Assembly (NCBI GenBank): GCA_036524155.1
Contig: DATDCV010000439.1
Span: 1-22,057 of the forward strand
Direction of reading: 5' to 3'
DNA from: DATDCV01 sp036524155
GTDB taxonomy: Bacteria; Verrucomicrobiota; Verrucomicrobiia; Limisphaerales; UBA8199
Length of the DNA: 22,057 bases
Of the stretch, positions 7,024 through 14,232 are shown piece by piece; within the stretch, counting starts at the first letter, position 1, and each line of letters begins with the position of its first letter. The position numbers were made by a program, and so were the translations under genes. Below the pieces are notes generated by a model that saw only the letters and a program-made list of their open reading frames with translations, did not search any database and was not told where the DNA came from.

Positions 7024-8493
7024 ATGGCCAAAGTCCTCCTGGTAGATGACGAGCTTACCATGGTGCAGATGGTCGCGGGCTTGCTGCGCGACGAAGGCCA
7101 CGAGGTGTTTCCGTTCACAAACGGCCAGACGGCCGCGGCCGCGTTAGCCACCCACGCGCCGGAGTTGGTGATCACGGATTTGTACCTGGACAAGACCCGG
7201 CCTCACGGCCTGGAGATTCTGAAGAAAGCGCGCGAGCTCAGCCCGCCCGCCGTCGTGATCGTGATCACGGGCTTCGGATCCATTGAGACCGCCAAGGAGG
7301 CGATGAAGAACGGCGCGTTCGATTACCTCGAAAAGCCTTTCAAAGTCGACGAATTCAAGCTGTGCGTTCAGCGAGCGCTCTCTTTCAACGCCGTCCTGAC
7401 CGAGTCGGCTCAACTGCGGCGAGAGTTGAAGAAGAAGTACCAGTTCAGCCAGATCATTGGCAGTTCGGCAAAGATGCATGCCGTCTTCAAAATGATCGAG
7501 CGGGTGGCTGATACGGACAGCACCATTCTCATCCTCGGCGAGAGCGGCACGGGCAAGGAGTTGGTCGCCCGCGCCCTTCACTTCAACAGCCGACGCCAGC
7601 TTGCTCCTTTTGTCCCCATCAACTGCAGCGCGTTGCCTGAGAACTTGCTCGAATCCGAACTTTTCGGCCACCGCCGCGGCTCGTTCACGGGCGCGATTAA
7701 CGACAAGAAGGGCCTTTTCCAGGAAGCCGATGGCGGCACGATATTCCTGGATGAAGTCGGTTCCATGTCCGCGATGCTGCAGAGCCGGCTCTTGCGGGTG
7801 TTACAGGAGCGCGAGGTCCGCCGTGTCGGCGACAATACCCCCATCTACGTCAATGTGCGGGTGGTGGCCGCCTCGAACGAACCGCTTGAAAAACGGATCA
7901 AAGAAGGGACGTTCCGGGAGGATCTTTATTACCGGCTCAACGTTATCCCCATCCAATTGCCGAGTTTGAGAGAACGCAGAGATGATATCCCGTTGCTGGT
8001 CGCCCATTTCTTAAAGGACAAGGTGGGCCGGCAGACGGGCGGCCCGCTACAGGTCACTCGTCAGGCTGTCGCGATCCTCGGCGCGTATGATTGGCCCGGC
8101 AACGTACGGGAGCTCGAAAACGCGATCGAGCGGGCCGCGACGCTTTGCGAAGGCGACGTCATTCAGGCATCCGACTTGCCTCCCAGTGTGGTCGCCGCTG
8201 CCAAAACCTTGCAGCCCGGGATCGATGAACAAGTTCCGGCCAGCCTCCCCGCGGTCACCCAGGAAGCGCTTTACCCGCTGCAAGCCCCGTCGAGTGAATC
8301 GCCGTCGGCAAACGGGCTTCCCGCTTCGCTCGAGAATTTTCTGCCCTTGAAAACTTACCTGCGCGAGCAGGAGCAGGTGCACCTGGATCGCGCGATGCAG
8401 CTTTGTGGCGGCGACAAGGAAAAGGCCGCGCTGTTGCTTGGCGTCAGCCTCGCGACGCTCTATCGGAAACTCAGCGGAGAAGAGAAAGACTAA
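7024..8493 (+). CDS. Sigma-54-dependent response regulator (NtrC family)
   Basis: 489 residues in three parts. The receiver (1-120) has acidic residues Asp8/Asp9, phosphoacceptor Asp52, Thr82 and Lys104. The AAA+ sigma-54 interaction domain (about 143-372) has Walker A GESGTGKE (172-179), Walker B TIFLDE (239-244), FREDLYYRL (297-305) and WPGNVRELEN (357-366). The sigma-54 contact loop reads GSFTGA (219-224) instead of the usual GAFTGA. After a Pro/Ser-rich linker (about 390-440), a Fis-type helix-turn-helix (about 455-483, AALLLGVSLATLYRKL) binds DNA. It activates RpoN promoters when phosphorylated. No histidine kinase is adjacent. An M48 lipoprotein gene follows after 18 bases. No -24/-12 site was found here by eye. 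Confidence 0.95.
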   Translation: MAKVLLVDDELTMVQMVAGLLRDEGHEVFPFTNGQTAAAALATHAPELVITDLYLDKTRPHGLEILKKARELSPPAVVIVITGFGSIETAKEAMKNGAFDYLEKPFKVDEFKLCVQRALSFNAVLTESAQLRRELKKKYQFSQIIGSSAKMHAVFKMIERVADTDSTILILGESGTGKELVARALHFNSRRQLAPFVPINCSALPENLLESELFGHRRGSFTGAINDKKGLFQEADGGTIFLDEVGSMSAMLQSRLLRVLQEREVRRVGDNTPIYVNVRVVAASNEPLEKRIKEGTFREDLYYRLNVIPIQLPSLRERRDDIPLLVAHFLKDKVGRQTGGPLQVTRQAVAILGAYDWPGNVRELENAIERAATLCEGDVIQASDLPPSVVAAAKTLQPGIDEQVPASLPAVTQEALYPLQAPSSESPSANGLPASLENFLPLKTYLREQEQVHLDRAMQLCGGDKEKAALLLGVSLATLYRKLSGEEKD

Positions 8494-8511
8494 AACAGAA
8501 AGGTGGTTCTT

Positions 8512-9333
8512 ATGACGACATTCGAAATTCGTTGCTTCTGGCTCGCGGCGATCATGGCCGGGTCTGTCTTCCTGGAGGGCTGCACGACGGTGCCGGTTAC
8601 CGGCCGGCGCGACATCAATTTCATGTCGAGCGGCGAGGAGATGCAGCTTGGGCTGTCCAGTTTTGATCAACTCAAGAAAGAGACCCCAATTAGCAAGGAT
8701 CCCGCCGCCAATGCGCTCGTCCAGCGGGTCGGCCGGCGGATTGCGGATATGGCAGGCAAGGACCTGCCCAATGCGCAATGGGAGTTCGTGGTGTTCGAGA
8801 GCAAAGAAGCCAATGCGTTTTGCCTGCCCGGCGGGAAAGTGGGCGTGTACACGGGGATCCTGCCCATTACAAAGGACGATGCCGGGCTGGCGACCGTCCT
8901 GGCTCATGAAGTCGGGCACGCGGTGGCGCACCACGGCGCTTCTCGCATGAGCCGGGCCATGGTCGCCCAAGGATTAGGCCAGGCTGCCGGCGCCGCCGTC
9001 GGCTCCTCAAGTTACGCTCAGTACCAGGGCACCTTTATGAGCTTGTACGGGATCGGAGCCAAAGTCGGGGCCGAACTGCCGCATGACCGCGCCCAGGAAT
9101 CCGAGGCCGACCATATCGGCATTATTTATATGGCCCGCGCCGGCTACGACCCGAGCCAGGCCGTGGCCTTCTGGCAGCGATTTGCCGCTTTCAACAAACA
9201 GCAGGGCGGAGGCCAGGACTCATTTTTTGCGAAGTTCCTCCGCACACATCCGCTCGACGAGCAGCGGATCAAACAGCTCCAGGAGTGGCTCCCGCAGGCC
9301 CAGGCCGAATACGCTAAGAGCGCCAAACGCTAG
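8512..9333 (+). CDS. M48-family metallopeptidase, lipoprotein
   Basis: 273 residues. An N-terminal lipoprotein signal ends in a lipobox LEGC with the acylated Cys at 24. The zinc motif HEVGH is at 132-136, the third ligand candidate is Glu196 in ESEAD, and THP (245-247) is a familiar downstream M48 signature. This is the BepA/LoiP/YcaL-like group, which degrades or refolds misassembled envelope proteins. It probably faces the periplasm, anchored to a membrane by lipid. ATG 8512 is preceded by AAAGGTGG at good distance; a GTG at 8503 lies inside that Shine-Dalgarno and is less likely. It follows the sigma-54 regulator closely and may be cotranscribed. Confidence 0.92.
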   Translation: MTTFEIRCFWLAAIMAGSVFLEGCTTVPVTGRRDINFMSSGEEMQLGLSSFDQLKKETPISKDPAANALVQRVGRRIADMAGKDLPNAQWEFVVFESKEANAFCLPGGKVGVYTGILPITKDDAGLATVLAHEVGHAVAHHGASRMSRAMVAQGLGQAAGAAVGSSSYAQYQGTFMSLYGIGAKVGAELPHDRAQESEADHIGIIYMARAGYDPSQAVAFWQRFAAFNKQQGGGQDSFFAKFLRTHPLDEQRIKQLQEWLPQAQAEYAKSAKR

Positions 9334-9352
9334 GCGCGCGGGCATAGGGTGA

Positions 9353-9367
9353 GGCCCGTGGCGGGCC
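9353..9367. other. Short strong hairpin between two co-directional genes
   Basis: GGCCCG-TGG-CGGGCC forms a 6-bp GC stem in the 58-base gap between the M48 gene and the next gene. No T-run follows, so it is unlikely to terminate transcription. It could modulate mRNA stability between the two genes. Confidence 0.3.
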
Positions 9368-9391
9368 ACAGGATTGGGGAAGGGAAAGAGT

Positions 9392-10678
9392 ATGAAGACT
9401 ACGTGCTGGGTCAGTCTGGTTCTTACTACTGGTATTTTTCTCACTGCCGCCACTGATTCCGCCAGCGCGGCAGCCGCGTTCGCCGGCCGGTTCAAAAACG
9501 ACGAACTCGCGGTCGATTTTTTGGCTGATGCGGGAGCTTACACCGGGACCGTCAAGCTGGGCGACCGGACGTTTCCCCTTAGCGCGACTGAAAAATCGGG
9601 CGCGCTCGAGGGCACATTCGCCAGCGGTGATAGTAAGTTCGCGTTCAAGGCGACGCTCGACGAAGACAACCTGACGTTCACCACCGACGGCACGGCCTAC
9701 AAACTCACGCGACAAAACGTCGGTCGTAATCCCCTGGCGAGGCCGGCAACGGCCAACCCGGATGGCACCAAGATTCCAGTTCCAGGGTCCCGCACCAACG
9801 AGCCCAGCGGCGGCCCAGCCAGCGGCGCCGCGTGGAAGACTTATCGGCACGCTACCGGCTTGACCATGTCCTACCCTGCGGACTGGCAGTTAAAAGAACA
9901 CCCCCAAATGCTGCAACTGGTCCCCTCTGATGCCGCGTCCAACGCTGACGGCCCCACCGAAGCCTACCTGGCCTTTGCCGAGGCGGCCGAGGACATACGC
10001 TCCGCTGAGGACCCGCGCGTCGTGCAATTCCTGGATGGGCAGCTCGGACAATTGATGCCTTTCCTGAAGCGCACCGGCGAAGTGGAGAAGATCCGCGCGG
10101 GCGCTGCGCCGGGAGTTCTGGCCACCTGGGAGGGCACCAATCCCAAAGGAATGACGGTGCGGGCTCACGCGTTTGCCACGGTTCTAAAGGGCTACGGTGT
10201 GGCCCTGGTCGGGTTAGGCGACCAAACGCGGATCGCCGCGCGCGAAAAAACACTGCGGGGTATCTTCGCCAGCTTTGCCGCGGGCGAGGGTCAGAGAGAC
10301 CCGCAATTGATCGGCACCTGGAAATACTGGCACTACTCGACCAGCGGGCTGGGGGGTTTTAGCACCGAGATCACCCGGTTCCTGATGCTGCGCGCCGACG
10401 GCACCTGCCGATGGTCGAGTCAGAGTGAAAGCGGCGGTTCGGCCCGTGGAACTGATTCCTTGGGGAATCAAACGTGGAGCGCGGGGGTCGCTGGCGTCAG
10501 CGGTGGCGCTGACCAGGGCACGTGGTCGGCCGGCAACGGCAAGCTATATATCATGTGGCGGAACGGCAGCCTGAGCGAGTGGAATTACAGTGTCGCCGGA
10601 GAACCAGGTGCGCGCCGGTTGATGCTGAAAGGTGGCGGCCAGCAGCAGGCAGACGAGTGGTTGGAACACACGCGCTAA
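9392..10678 (+). CDS. Secreted three-module protein of unknown function
   Basis: 428 residues with a signal peptide (about 1-26). Residues 28-110 form a small beta module of the pattern G-x-Y-x-G-T...PLSATEKSGALEGTF...F-x-F-x-A...LTFTTDGTAYKL. I have seen this style repeatedly in secreted proteins of related phyla. Residues about 150-300 resemble PsbP/DUF1795-like domains, beginning WKTYRHATGLTMSYPADW. Residues 305-428 look lipocalin-like (LIGTWKYW...ADGTCRW...GTWSAGNGKLYIMW). No catalytic motif is visible. ATG 9392 has AGGGAAAG just upstream; a TTG at 9374 is poorer. It may be coexpressed with the M48 lipoprotein as an envelope protein. It ends three bases before the 3' end of the convergent tRNA gene. 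Confidence 0.75.
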   Translation: MKTTCWVSLVLTTGIFLTAATDSASAAAAFAGRFKNDELAVDFLADAGAYTGTVKLGDRTFPLSATEKSGALEGTFASGDSKFAFKATLDEDNLTFTTDGTAYKLTRQNVGRNPLARPATANPDGTKIPVPGSRTNEPSGGPASGAAWKTYRHATGLTMSYPADWQLKEHPQMLQLVPSDAASNADGPTEAYLAFAEAAEDIRSAEDPRVVQFLDGQLGQLMPFLKRTGEVEKIRAGAAPGVLATWEGTNPKGMTVRAHAFATVLKGYGVALVGLGDQTRIAAREKTLRGIFASFAAGEGQRDPQLIGTWKYWHYSTSGLGGFSTEITRFLMLRADGTCRWSSQSESGGSARGTDSLGNQTWSAGVAGVSGGADQGTWSAGNGKLYIMWRNGSLSEWNYSVAGEPGARRLMLKGGGQQQADEWLEHTR

Positions 10679-10681
10679 AAG

Positions 10682-10757
10682 TGGTGGGTTGGCCGGGACT
10701 CGAACCCGGGACCAACGGCTTAAAAGGCCGCTGCTCTACCGACTGAGCTACCAACCC
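10682..10757 (-). tRNA. tRNA-Lys (anticodon UUU)
   Basis: Read on the minus strand, a full cloverleaf is present. The acceptor GGGTTGG pairs with CCAACCC. The D-arm is GCTC-AGTCGGTAGA-GC, the anticodon arm is GCGGC-CTTTTAA-GCCGT with anticodon TTT, and the T-arm is CCGGG-TTCGAGT-CCCGG. The discriminator is A, and CCA is encoded (10682-10684). The downstream gene on the other strand ends three bases away, leaving no room for a separate terminator. Confidence 0.97.
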
Positions 10758-10835
10758 GTAGGGGTGGACCACTCCGTGAGGCGTGGGATTGCTTTACCGG
10801 CCGAACCGCTTTCCCAGCAACCCCTGTTCTGAGAT

Positions 10836-10860
10836 CAAAAATCCGACCCGCAAGGGCCGG
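10836..10860 (-). terminator. Intrinsic terminator on the minus strand
   Basis: On the minus strand CCGGCCC-TTGC-GGGTCGG forms a 7-bp stem (one G-U pair) with a tetraloop, followed by ATTTTTGAT. It lies 232 bases downstream of the C45-like gene's stop and 79 bases before the tRNA-Lys start. It most likely ends the C45-like transcript and insulates the tRNA. Confidence 0.65.
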
Positions 10861-10964
10861 TTCAGGCAGGCTCAATCATGACTTACGCCTAACGGACGGC
10901 AGACGATACGGGTACCATTGCGGAAACGCAAGCATGTTGAAGTCGCAATGGAATGGTGGCGTGA

Positions 10965-11008
10965 TGGAGTAGTGGAGTGATGGAGTAGTGGAGTAATGGG
11001 TAGTGGAG
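10965..11008. repeat. 8-nt tandem repeat (TGGAGTRR)
   Basis: Units TGGAGTAG, TGGAGTGA, TGGAGTAG and TGGAGTAA occur in a row, followed by degenerate TGGGTAG and TGGAGG. It lies in the 10758-11091 gene-free stretch, between the intrinsic terminator and the C45-like stop codon. Reverse-strand frames give a His/Leu/Pro/Ser-rich peptide with no support as a gene. Nothing else is recognisable in that stretch apart from the terminator. Confidence 0.75.
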
Positions 11009-11091
11009 GTACCAAGTCCGGACCGCACAGCCCAAAGTATGAAGTCCGCAGTTCCCTGGATTTGGTTGGAGCCGTGTCAGGCGGCAATGCT

Positions 11092-13020
11092 TCAGCCGCC
11101 ATTCGGCTTGGGGCCACTTGCGGGGCGTTCGGGCTGGAGCAATTCGCGCAGGTTGTAGTGCGTGTAGCGGGTATGCGCGGCTGGATTTCTTGAATCGGCG
11201 TTGGCGACCCAGAAATCGAGCGTGTCGGGCGCAAAGAGCGCGCAGTGAAGGTTCGAGTTCATGGCGACGGGACGGCGCATGAGATCGCGCGCGCGCTGGT
11301 CGTCGAACTTGCCGAAGCCCGCCTGCACCCGTTTGGCCAGTTCTTCGTAACGGTCGCCGGCGGACATCAGGACGGCATCCTCGACGGGGTGGGGCAGCAA
11401 CGCGTGTGCCTGGTTCGGCAGAACGGTCTCGAATTTTCCCGGGGTTGCCGCGATGCCGACCGCCTTTTTTGATTTGGCGTCGGAAATGACGTAGTAGTAT
11501 TCGCAGGTGCGCGGGCCCCGGCGCATGATCTCGACAGCTTCCTCCAGCGTGTTGGCCTTTTCCATCACCTCGCGCACGAGCTGGGCCATCGGTTTGCCGT
11601 CCCAATTGCCTTCGCCGCGCCCGCCCATCTCGCCGATGGCGACTTGCTTTTCGTTCATCGCGGTGACGGAGCCGATGAAACCCGCATAGCTGACATTCAC
11701 CCACGCGTTGCCCTGGTCCGGTTTGAACACGATCACGACGGCGTTCTGTTCCATACCCATGCCGCGCATATAATCCAAAACCCGGCCATGGTACATTCGA
11801 CCGCCCTCAGTGGCCTTGCCGAAGATGGCAAAGCCGCTGCAGTGGAAAAGCTCGGGGAAAAAGTTCGAAAGCCGGACTTCTTCGCGTTCGAGACCGGCGG
11901 CGTCAGCCAGCGCGTCCATTTCGCGAAAGGACCGGTCACTGATGAACGGCTTGAGCCGTTTCTGGGCTGCCTCAACAGCGCCGAAGAACCAACGGCCCTC
12001 GAGAAACGAACTGCCGACGCCCACGCCGTAAAGAACGTGGTCCACGAGGTTACGTATCTCCTTTATCAGGAGGGCTCCGTGCTGGTGGCCCATTTCCTCG
12101 GGAGTCCCTTCCAGGAAGAGAACGCGGGTCCCGTCGTGCATTTCAAGCCGGCCTTTGCCTTCGCGTGCGATCACGCGGCGCTCGCCGCTCGCGGGTCCCA
12201 GAACCGGGATTTTCTCGGTGAGCATACTGTAGGACGAAGACAGAAAACGCAGGAGATGGGCCCGCGCGACAGTCTGGACTGTATCGTCTTCGTTTCTCGG
12301 CAGTCTCCATTTGGAATCGGGCCATGGTTCCTCCAGTTCCGGGTTCGCCACTTCGATTTCGATATCGGCCTTTGTTGGGTCGCGATAGGCAAGTTTTAGC
12401 GGCAGGAGATCTGGCTCGCGGACCCATACTTGAATGGTGGCTTGGGGAAGATGAAAGCCCTGGATGGCCTCCGGTTTGGGAATGGCCTTGATGACGCGGC
12501 ATTCGGTGGCGCCAACGCGCTCGTCCGGCAAGGCCTCAAGGGTGACCAGGAACGGAAGCACCAGAATCTGTTCGGGGGGAACCGGGAGCTTGAAGGGTCC
12601 CAGTGGGGTTGCGTCCAAACTATCCGGCACCGCGGAAAAGCGCGGGACCTCCGGCGACCCGATCAGGCCAAATTTCTTCGCGGGAATATGGACCCAAAGC
12701 TGTTGTCCGCTGCGCCCAATGACATAGGAGTTGCCACTCCATTGCGACGCGAGCCGAAGGTGGTCCGGCGCCTGAAACGCCACCGTGAGTTGTTGCCCGA
12801 GCAACTCCTTCGAGAGCCCTCCGCCTTTGGTCAGCTTCAGAGTCGTGGTAAAAGTCCGTGGCGGCTGATTCGTTGGAGCCATAATGATATTGACCAGCCG
12901 GGCAAGCGCGCCCGAGAAGACGCGCATAGTCTCGTTGGAGGGATCGGCAGGGGCTGCGGCGAAAGCAGCCGTCAACGATGCAGCGAAGAGCCCGGGCAGG
13001 AAATAGCGGGAGAACTTCAT
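11092..13020 (-). CDS. Secreted LolA/DUF2092-like + C45 acyltransferase-like (Ntn hydrolase) protein
   Basis: 642 residues with a signal peptide (about 1-22). Residues 30-240 look like a LolA/DUF2092-type beta half-barrel (TTTLKLTKG...LTVAFQAPDHLRL...LWVHIPAKKFG...IQVWVREPDLLPLKL). Residues about 285-625 look like the C45/acyl-CoA:6-APA acyltransferase-like Ntn hydrolases: GTPEEMGHQHGALL (305-318), then FHCSGFAIFG (392-401) with Cys394 as candidate nucleophile and GRVLDYM (412-418) giving Arg413 and Asp416. C45 enzymes usually mature by self-cleavage in front of the Cys; if that occurs here, the N-terminal half would be released or remain associated. Amide-bond hydrolysis or acyl transfer outside the cytoplasm is plausible; the substrate is unknown. 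The start at 13020 was chosen for its signal peptide; an upstream extension to 13158 adds an unlikely Cys/Trp-rich segment. Confidence 0.75.
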   Translation of the reverse strand: MKFSRYFLPGLFAASLTAAFAAAPADPSNETMRVFSGALARLVNIIMAPTNQPPRTFTTTLKLTKGGGLSKELLGQQLTVAFQAPDHLRLASQWSGNSYVIGRSGQQLWVHIPAKKFGLIGSPEVPRFSAVPDSLDATPLGPFKLPVPPEQILVLPFLVTLEALPDERVGATECRVIKAIPKPEAIQGFHLPQATIQVWVREPDLLPLKLAYRDPTKADIEIEVANPELEEPWPDSKWRLPRNEDDTVQTVARAHLLRFLSSSYSMLTEKIPVLGPASGERRVIAREGKGRLEMHDGTRVLFLEGTPEEMGHQHGALLIKEIRNLVDHVLYGVGVGSSFLEGRWFFGAVEAAQKRLKPFISDRSFREMDALADAAGLEREEVRLSNFFPELFHCSGFAIFGKATEGGRMYHGRVLDYMRGMGMEQNAVVIVFKPDQGNAWVNVSYAGFIGSVTAMNEKQVAIGEMGGRGEGNWDGKPMAQLVREVMEKANTLEEAVEIMRRGPRTCEYYYVISDAKSKKAVGIAATPGKFETVLPNQAHALLPHPVEDAVLMSAGDRYEELAKRVQAGFGKFDDQRARDLMRRPVAMNSNLHCALFAPDTLDFWVANADSRNPAAHTRYTHYNLRELLQPERPASGPKPNGG

Positions 13021-13160
13021 AGGCGAAATCGTAAACAAGTCAAGGCGGTCGCTCAACCACCAACAATCGCGCGCTCCGTAGCATCGCGGCCCGGCTGAAC
13101 ACTTGATTACCGGCGGCGAAGGCCTAAACTGACTATACCCCGAAGGAAAGGAACACACTT

Positions 13161-13622
13161 ATGCCAGTTCGAAAGATGAAAGAGTATCTCGATGGCGAAA
13201 AGGTGAAGTACGTCACCATCAGTCACTCGCCGGCGTTTACAGCGCAGGAAGTCGCCCAGTCGGCGCACGTCAAAGGGAAGGAACTTGCCAAAACCATCAT
13301 CGTCACACTGGATGGTAAAATGGCTATGGCGGTTCTCCCGGCCAACCGGAAGATTGTCTTGCAGGATTTGCGTGAGGTGACCGGGTCGGATGAGGTCAGG
13401 TTCGCTTCCGAGGACGAGTTCAAAGCCAGGTTTCCCGATTGCGAGACCGGCGCGATGCCGCCGTTTGGCAACTTGTATGGAATGGAGGTGTATGCGGCCC
13501 AGGCGCTGGCGGAAAACGAGGAGATTACGTTTAACGCCGGCTCGCATACGGAGGTGGTCAAGCTCGCGTACCGGGATTACGAGCGGCTGGTGCAGCCGAA
13601 GGTGGTCGGCTTCACAACGTAG
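13161..13622 (+). CDS. YbaK/ProRS-associated-domain aminoacyl-tRNA deacylase
   Basis: 153 residues covering the YbaK/EbsC/ProXp fold, a free-standing editing domain that hydrolyses mischarged tRNA (for example Ala- or Cys-tRNA-Pro). Visible family marks are SHSPAFTAQEVA (21-32), the conserved Lys44 in ELAKTIIV, and the GxxPPFG loop, GAMPPFG (97-103). Which mischarged tRNA is edited cannot be read from the sequence. A good Shine-Dalgarno (GGAAAGGA) precedes the ATG. It is divergent from the C45-like gene (140-base gap) and convergent with the small receiver-like gene (3-base gap). Confidence 0.92.
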   Translation: MPVRKMKEYLDGEKVKYVTISHSPAFTAQEVAQSAHVKGKELAKTIIVTLDGKMAMAVLPANRKIVLQDLREVTGSDEVRFASEDEFKARFPDCETGAMPPFGNLYGMEVYAAQALAENEEITFNAGSHTEVVKLAYRDYERLVQPKVVGFTT

Positions 13623-13625
13623 GGC

Positions 13626-14000
13626 TCAGTCGACCTGCAGCGCTTGTTCGAGCAATTGTGGCAGATGGGTCAGCAAGGCGCTGTCGCTGGCGATTAGGGT
13701 CACCCGCGCTTCCCTCGCTGCGTTCTGGACCTCCGGGGCGTTGTCAGCGCCAAAGGCGATGACCGGCAGATGGCTCGTGTCGGGCGCTTGTCTCAGTCGG
13801 GCGATGGCACTGCAAACGGCCTGTCCCCACGGTTCAAGGTCAGCCAGCACCAGCATCGGCTTGGCTTCCTGGGCGGTTTCCACCAGCAGGGCATGATCGC
13901 TGATGCTCTTAACCCGATAATTTAGATCCTGTAACTGATTGACAAGCCTGCCGCCCGGTAATACTCTCTCATAAAGAACGAGCGCAAGCGGTTGTGTCAT
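13626..14000 (-). CDS. Stand-alone degenerate receiver (CheY-like) domain protein
   Basis: 124 residues with the alternating beta/alpha pattern of a response-regulator receiver: ALVLYERV (6-13), then MLVLADLEPWGQ (49-60) with Asp54 at the phosphoacceptor position, and LPVIAFGA (78-85). The N-terminal acidic pair is reduced to Glu11, the Ser/Thr after the fourth strand is replaced by Gly84, and the conserved Lys is not seen near LIASDS (102-107). It may therefore be a pseudo-receiver that senses or binds without standard phosphorylation. No output domain is present. The open frame extends to 14303, but that overlaps nusA; the ATG at 14000 gives a clean domain. The role is unknown. Confidence 0.62.
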   Translation of the reverse strand: MTQPLALVLYERVLPGGRLVNQLQDLNYRVKSISDHALLVETAQEAKPMLVLADLEPWGQAVCSAIARLRQAPDTSHLPVIAFGADNAPEVQNAAREARVTLIASDSALLTHLPQLLEQALQVD

Positions 14001-14047
14001 GAGACAAACTTGGCGCAGCCGGCGGTGAAATGCAAAGAGTTTCAGGC

Positions 14048-14063
14048 GCTTGCAAGTGCAAGC
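14048..14063. promoter_or_regulatory. Short inverted repeat, possible operator
   Basis: GCTTGCA-AG-TGCAAGC is a perfect 7-bp inverted repeat in the region between the receiver-like gene and nusA. It lies about 30 bases upstream of the candidate nusA -35 and 48 bases upstream of the minus-strand start codon. It could be an operator for a dimeric regulator, or chance. Confidence 0.3.
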
Positions 14064-14093
14064 TGTACCTGGCAATGAGGTGTGCCGTTGTGC

Positions 14094-14122
14094 TTGACTG
14101 AAGTCGACGTAGGAACTAGTTT
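14094..14122 (+). promoter_or_regulatory. nusA: Possible sigma-70-type promoter for nusA operon
   Basis: TTGACT (14094-14099) is separated by 17 bases from TAGTTT (14117-14122). The -35 is good and the -10 is weak. A promoter must lie somewhere in 14001-14160, because the upstream plus-strand gene ends at 13622 and is followed by a convergent gene. Confidence 0.35.
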
Positions 14123-14164
14123 TATCATTCGAACGGTAAAGTTTTGCTGGTTGCCCAGCGTGCC

Positions 14165-14197
14165 AAAGTCGGAAGAGCCTATTCTGCCGACTTTTTT
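14165..14197 (+). terminator. nusA: Terminator-like hairpin in the nusA leader
   Basis: AAAGTCGG (14165-14172) and CCGACTTT (14187-14194) form a perfect 8-bp stem with a 14-base loop, running into TTTTTT (14192-14197). It sits 36 bases before the nusA start codon. No plus-strand gene ends nearby, so it would act on transcripts entering nusA. It fits an attenuator by which termination-factor levels feed back. It lacks a U-run on the minus strand. No clear anti-terminator partner was found by eye. Confidence 0.55.
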
Positions 14198-14232
14198 GTT
14201 CCCCCGGTGGGAATGCCGTTCGCTGAAGACAT

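Noticed and set aside
8047..8970. Minus-strand frame (307 codons)
   Set aside because: Antisense to the response regulator and M48 gene; no recognisable pattern.
10551..10772. Minus-strand 73-codon frame over the tRNA
   Set aside because: It reads through tRNA-Lys and is a familiar false ORF of tRNA genes.
10965..11008. CRISPR array
   Set aside because: Units are 8 nt without spacers; no CRISPR-type repeat-spacer pattern or cas gene occurs anywhere in the window.
11080..11100. GGCGGC/GCCGCC hairpin at the C45-like stop as terminator
   Set aside because: It has no T-run, overlaps the last codons, and a better terminator lies at 10836-10860.
11644..12399. Plus-strand frame (251 codons)
   Set aside because: Antisense to the C45-like gene and without domain or start support.
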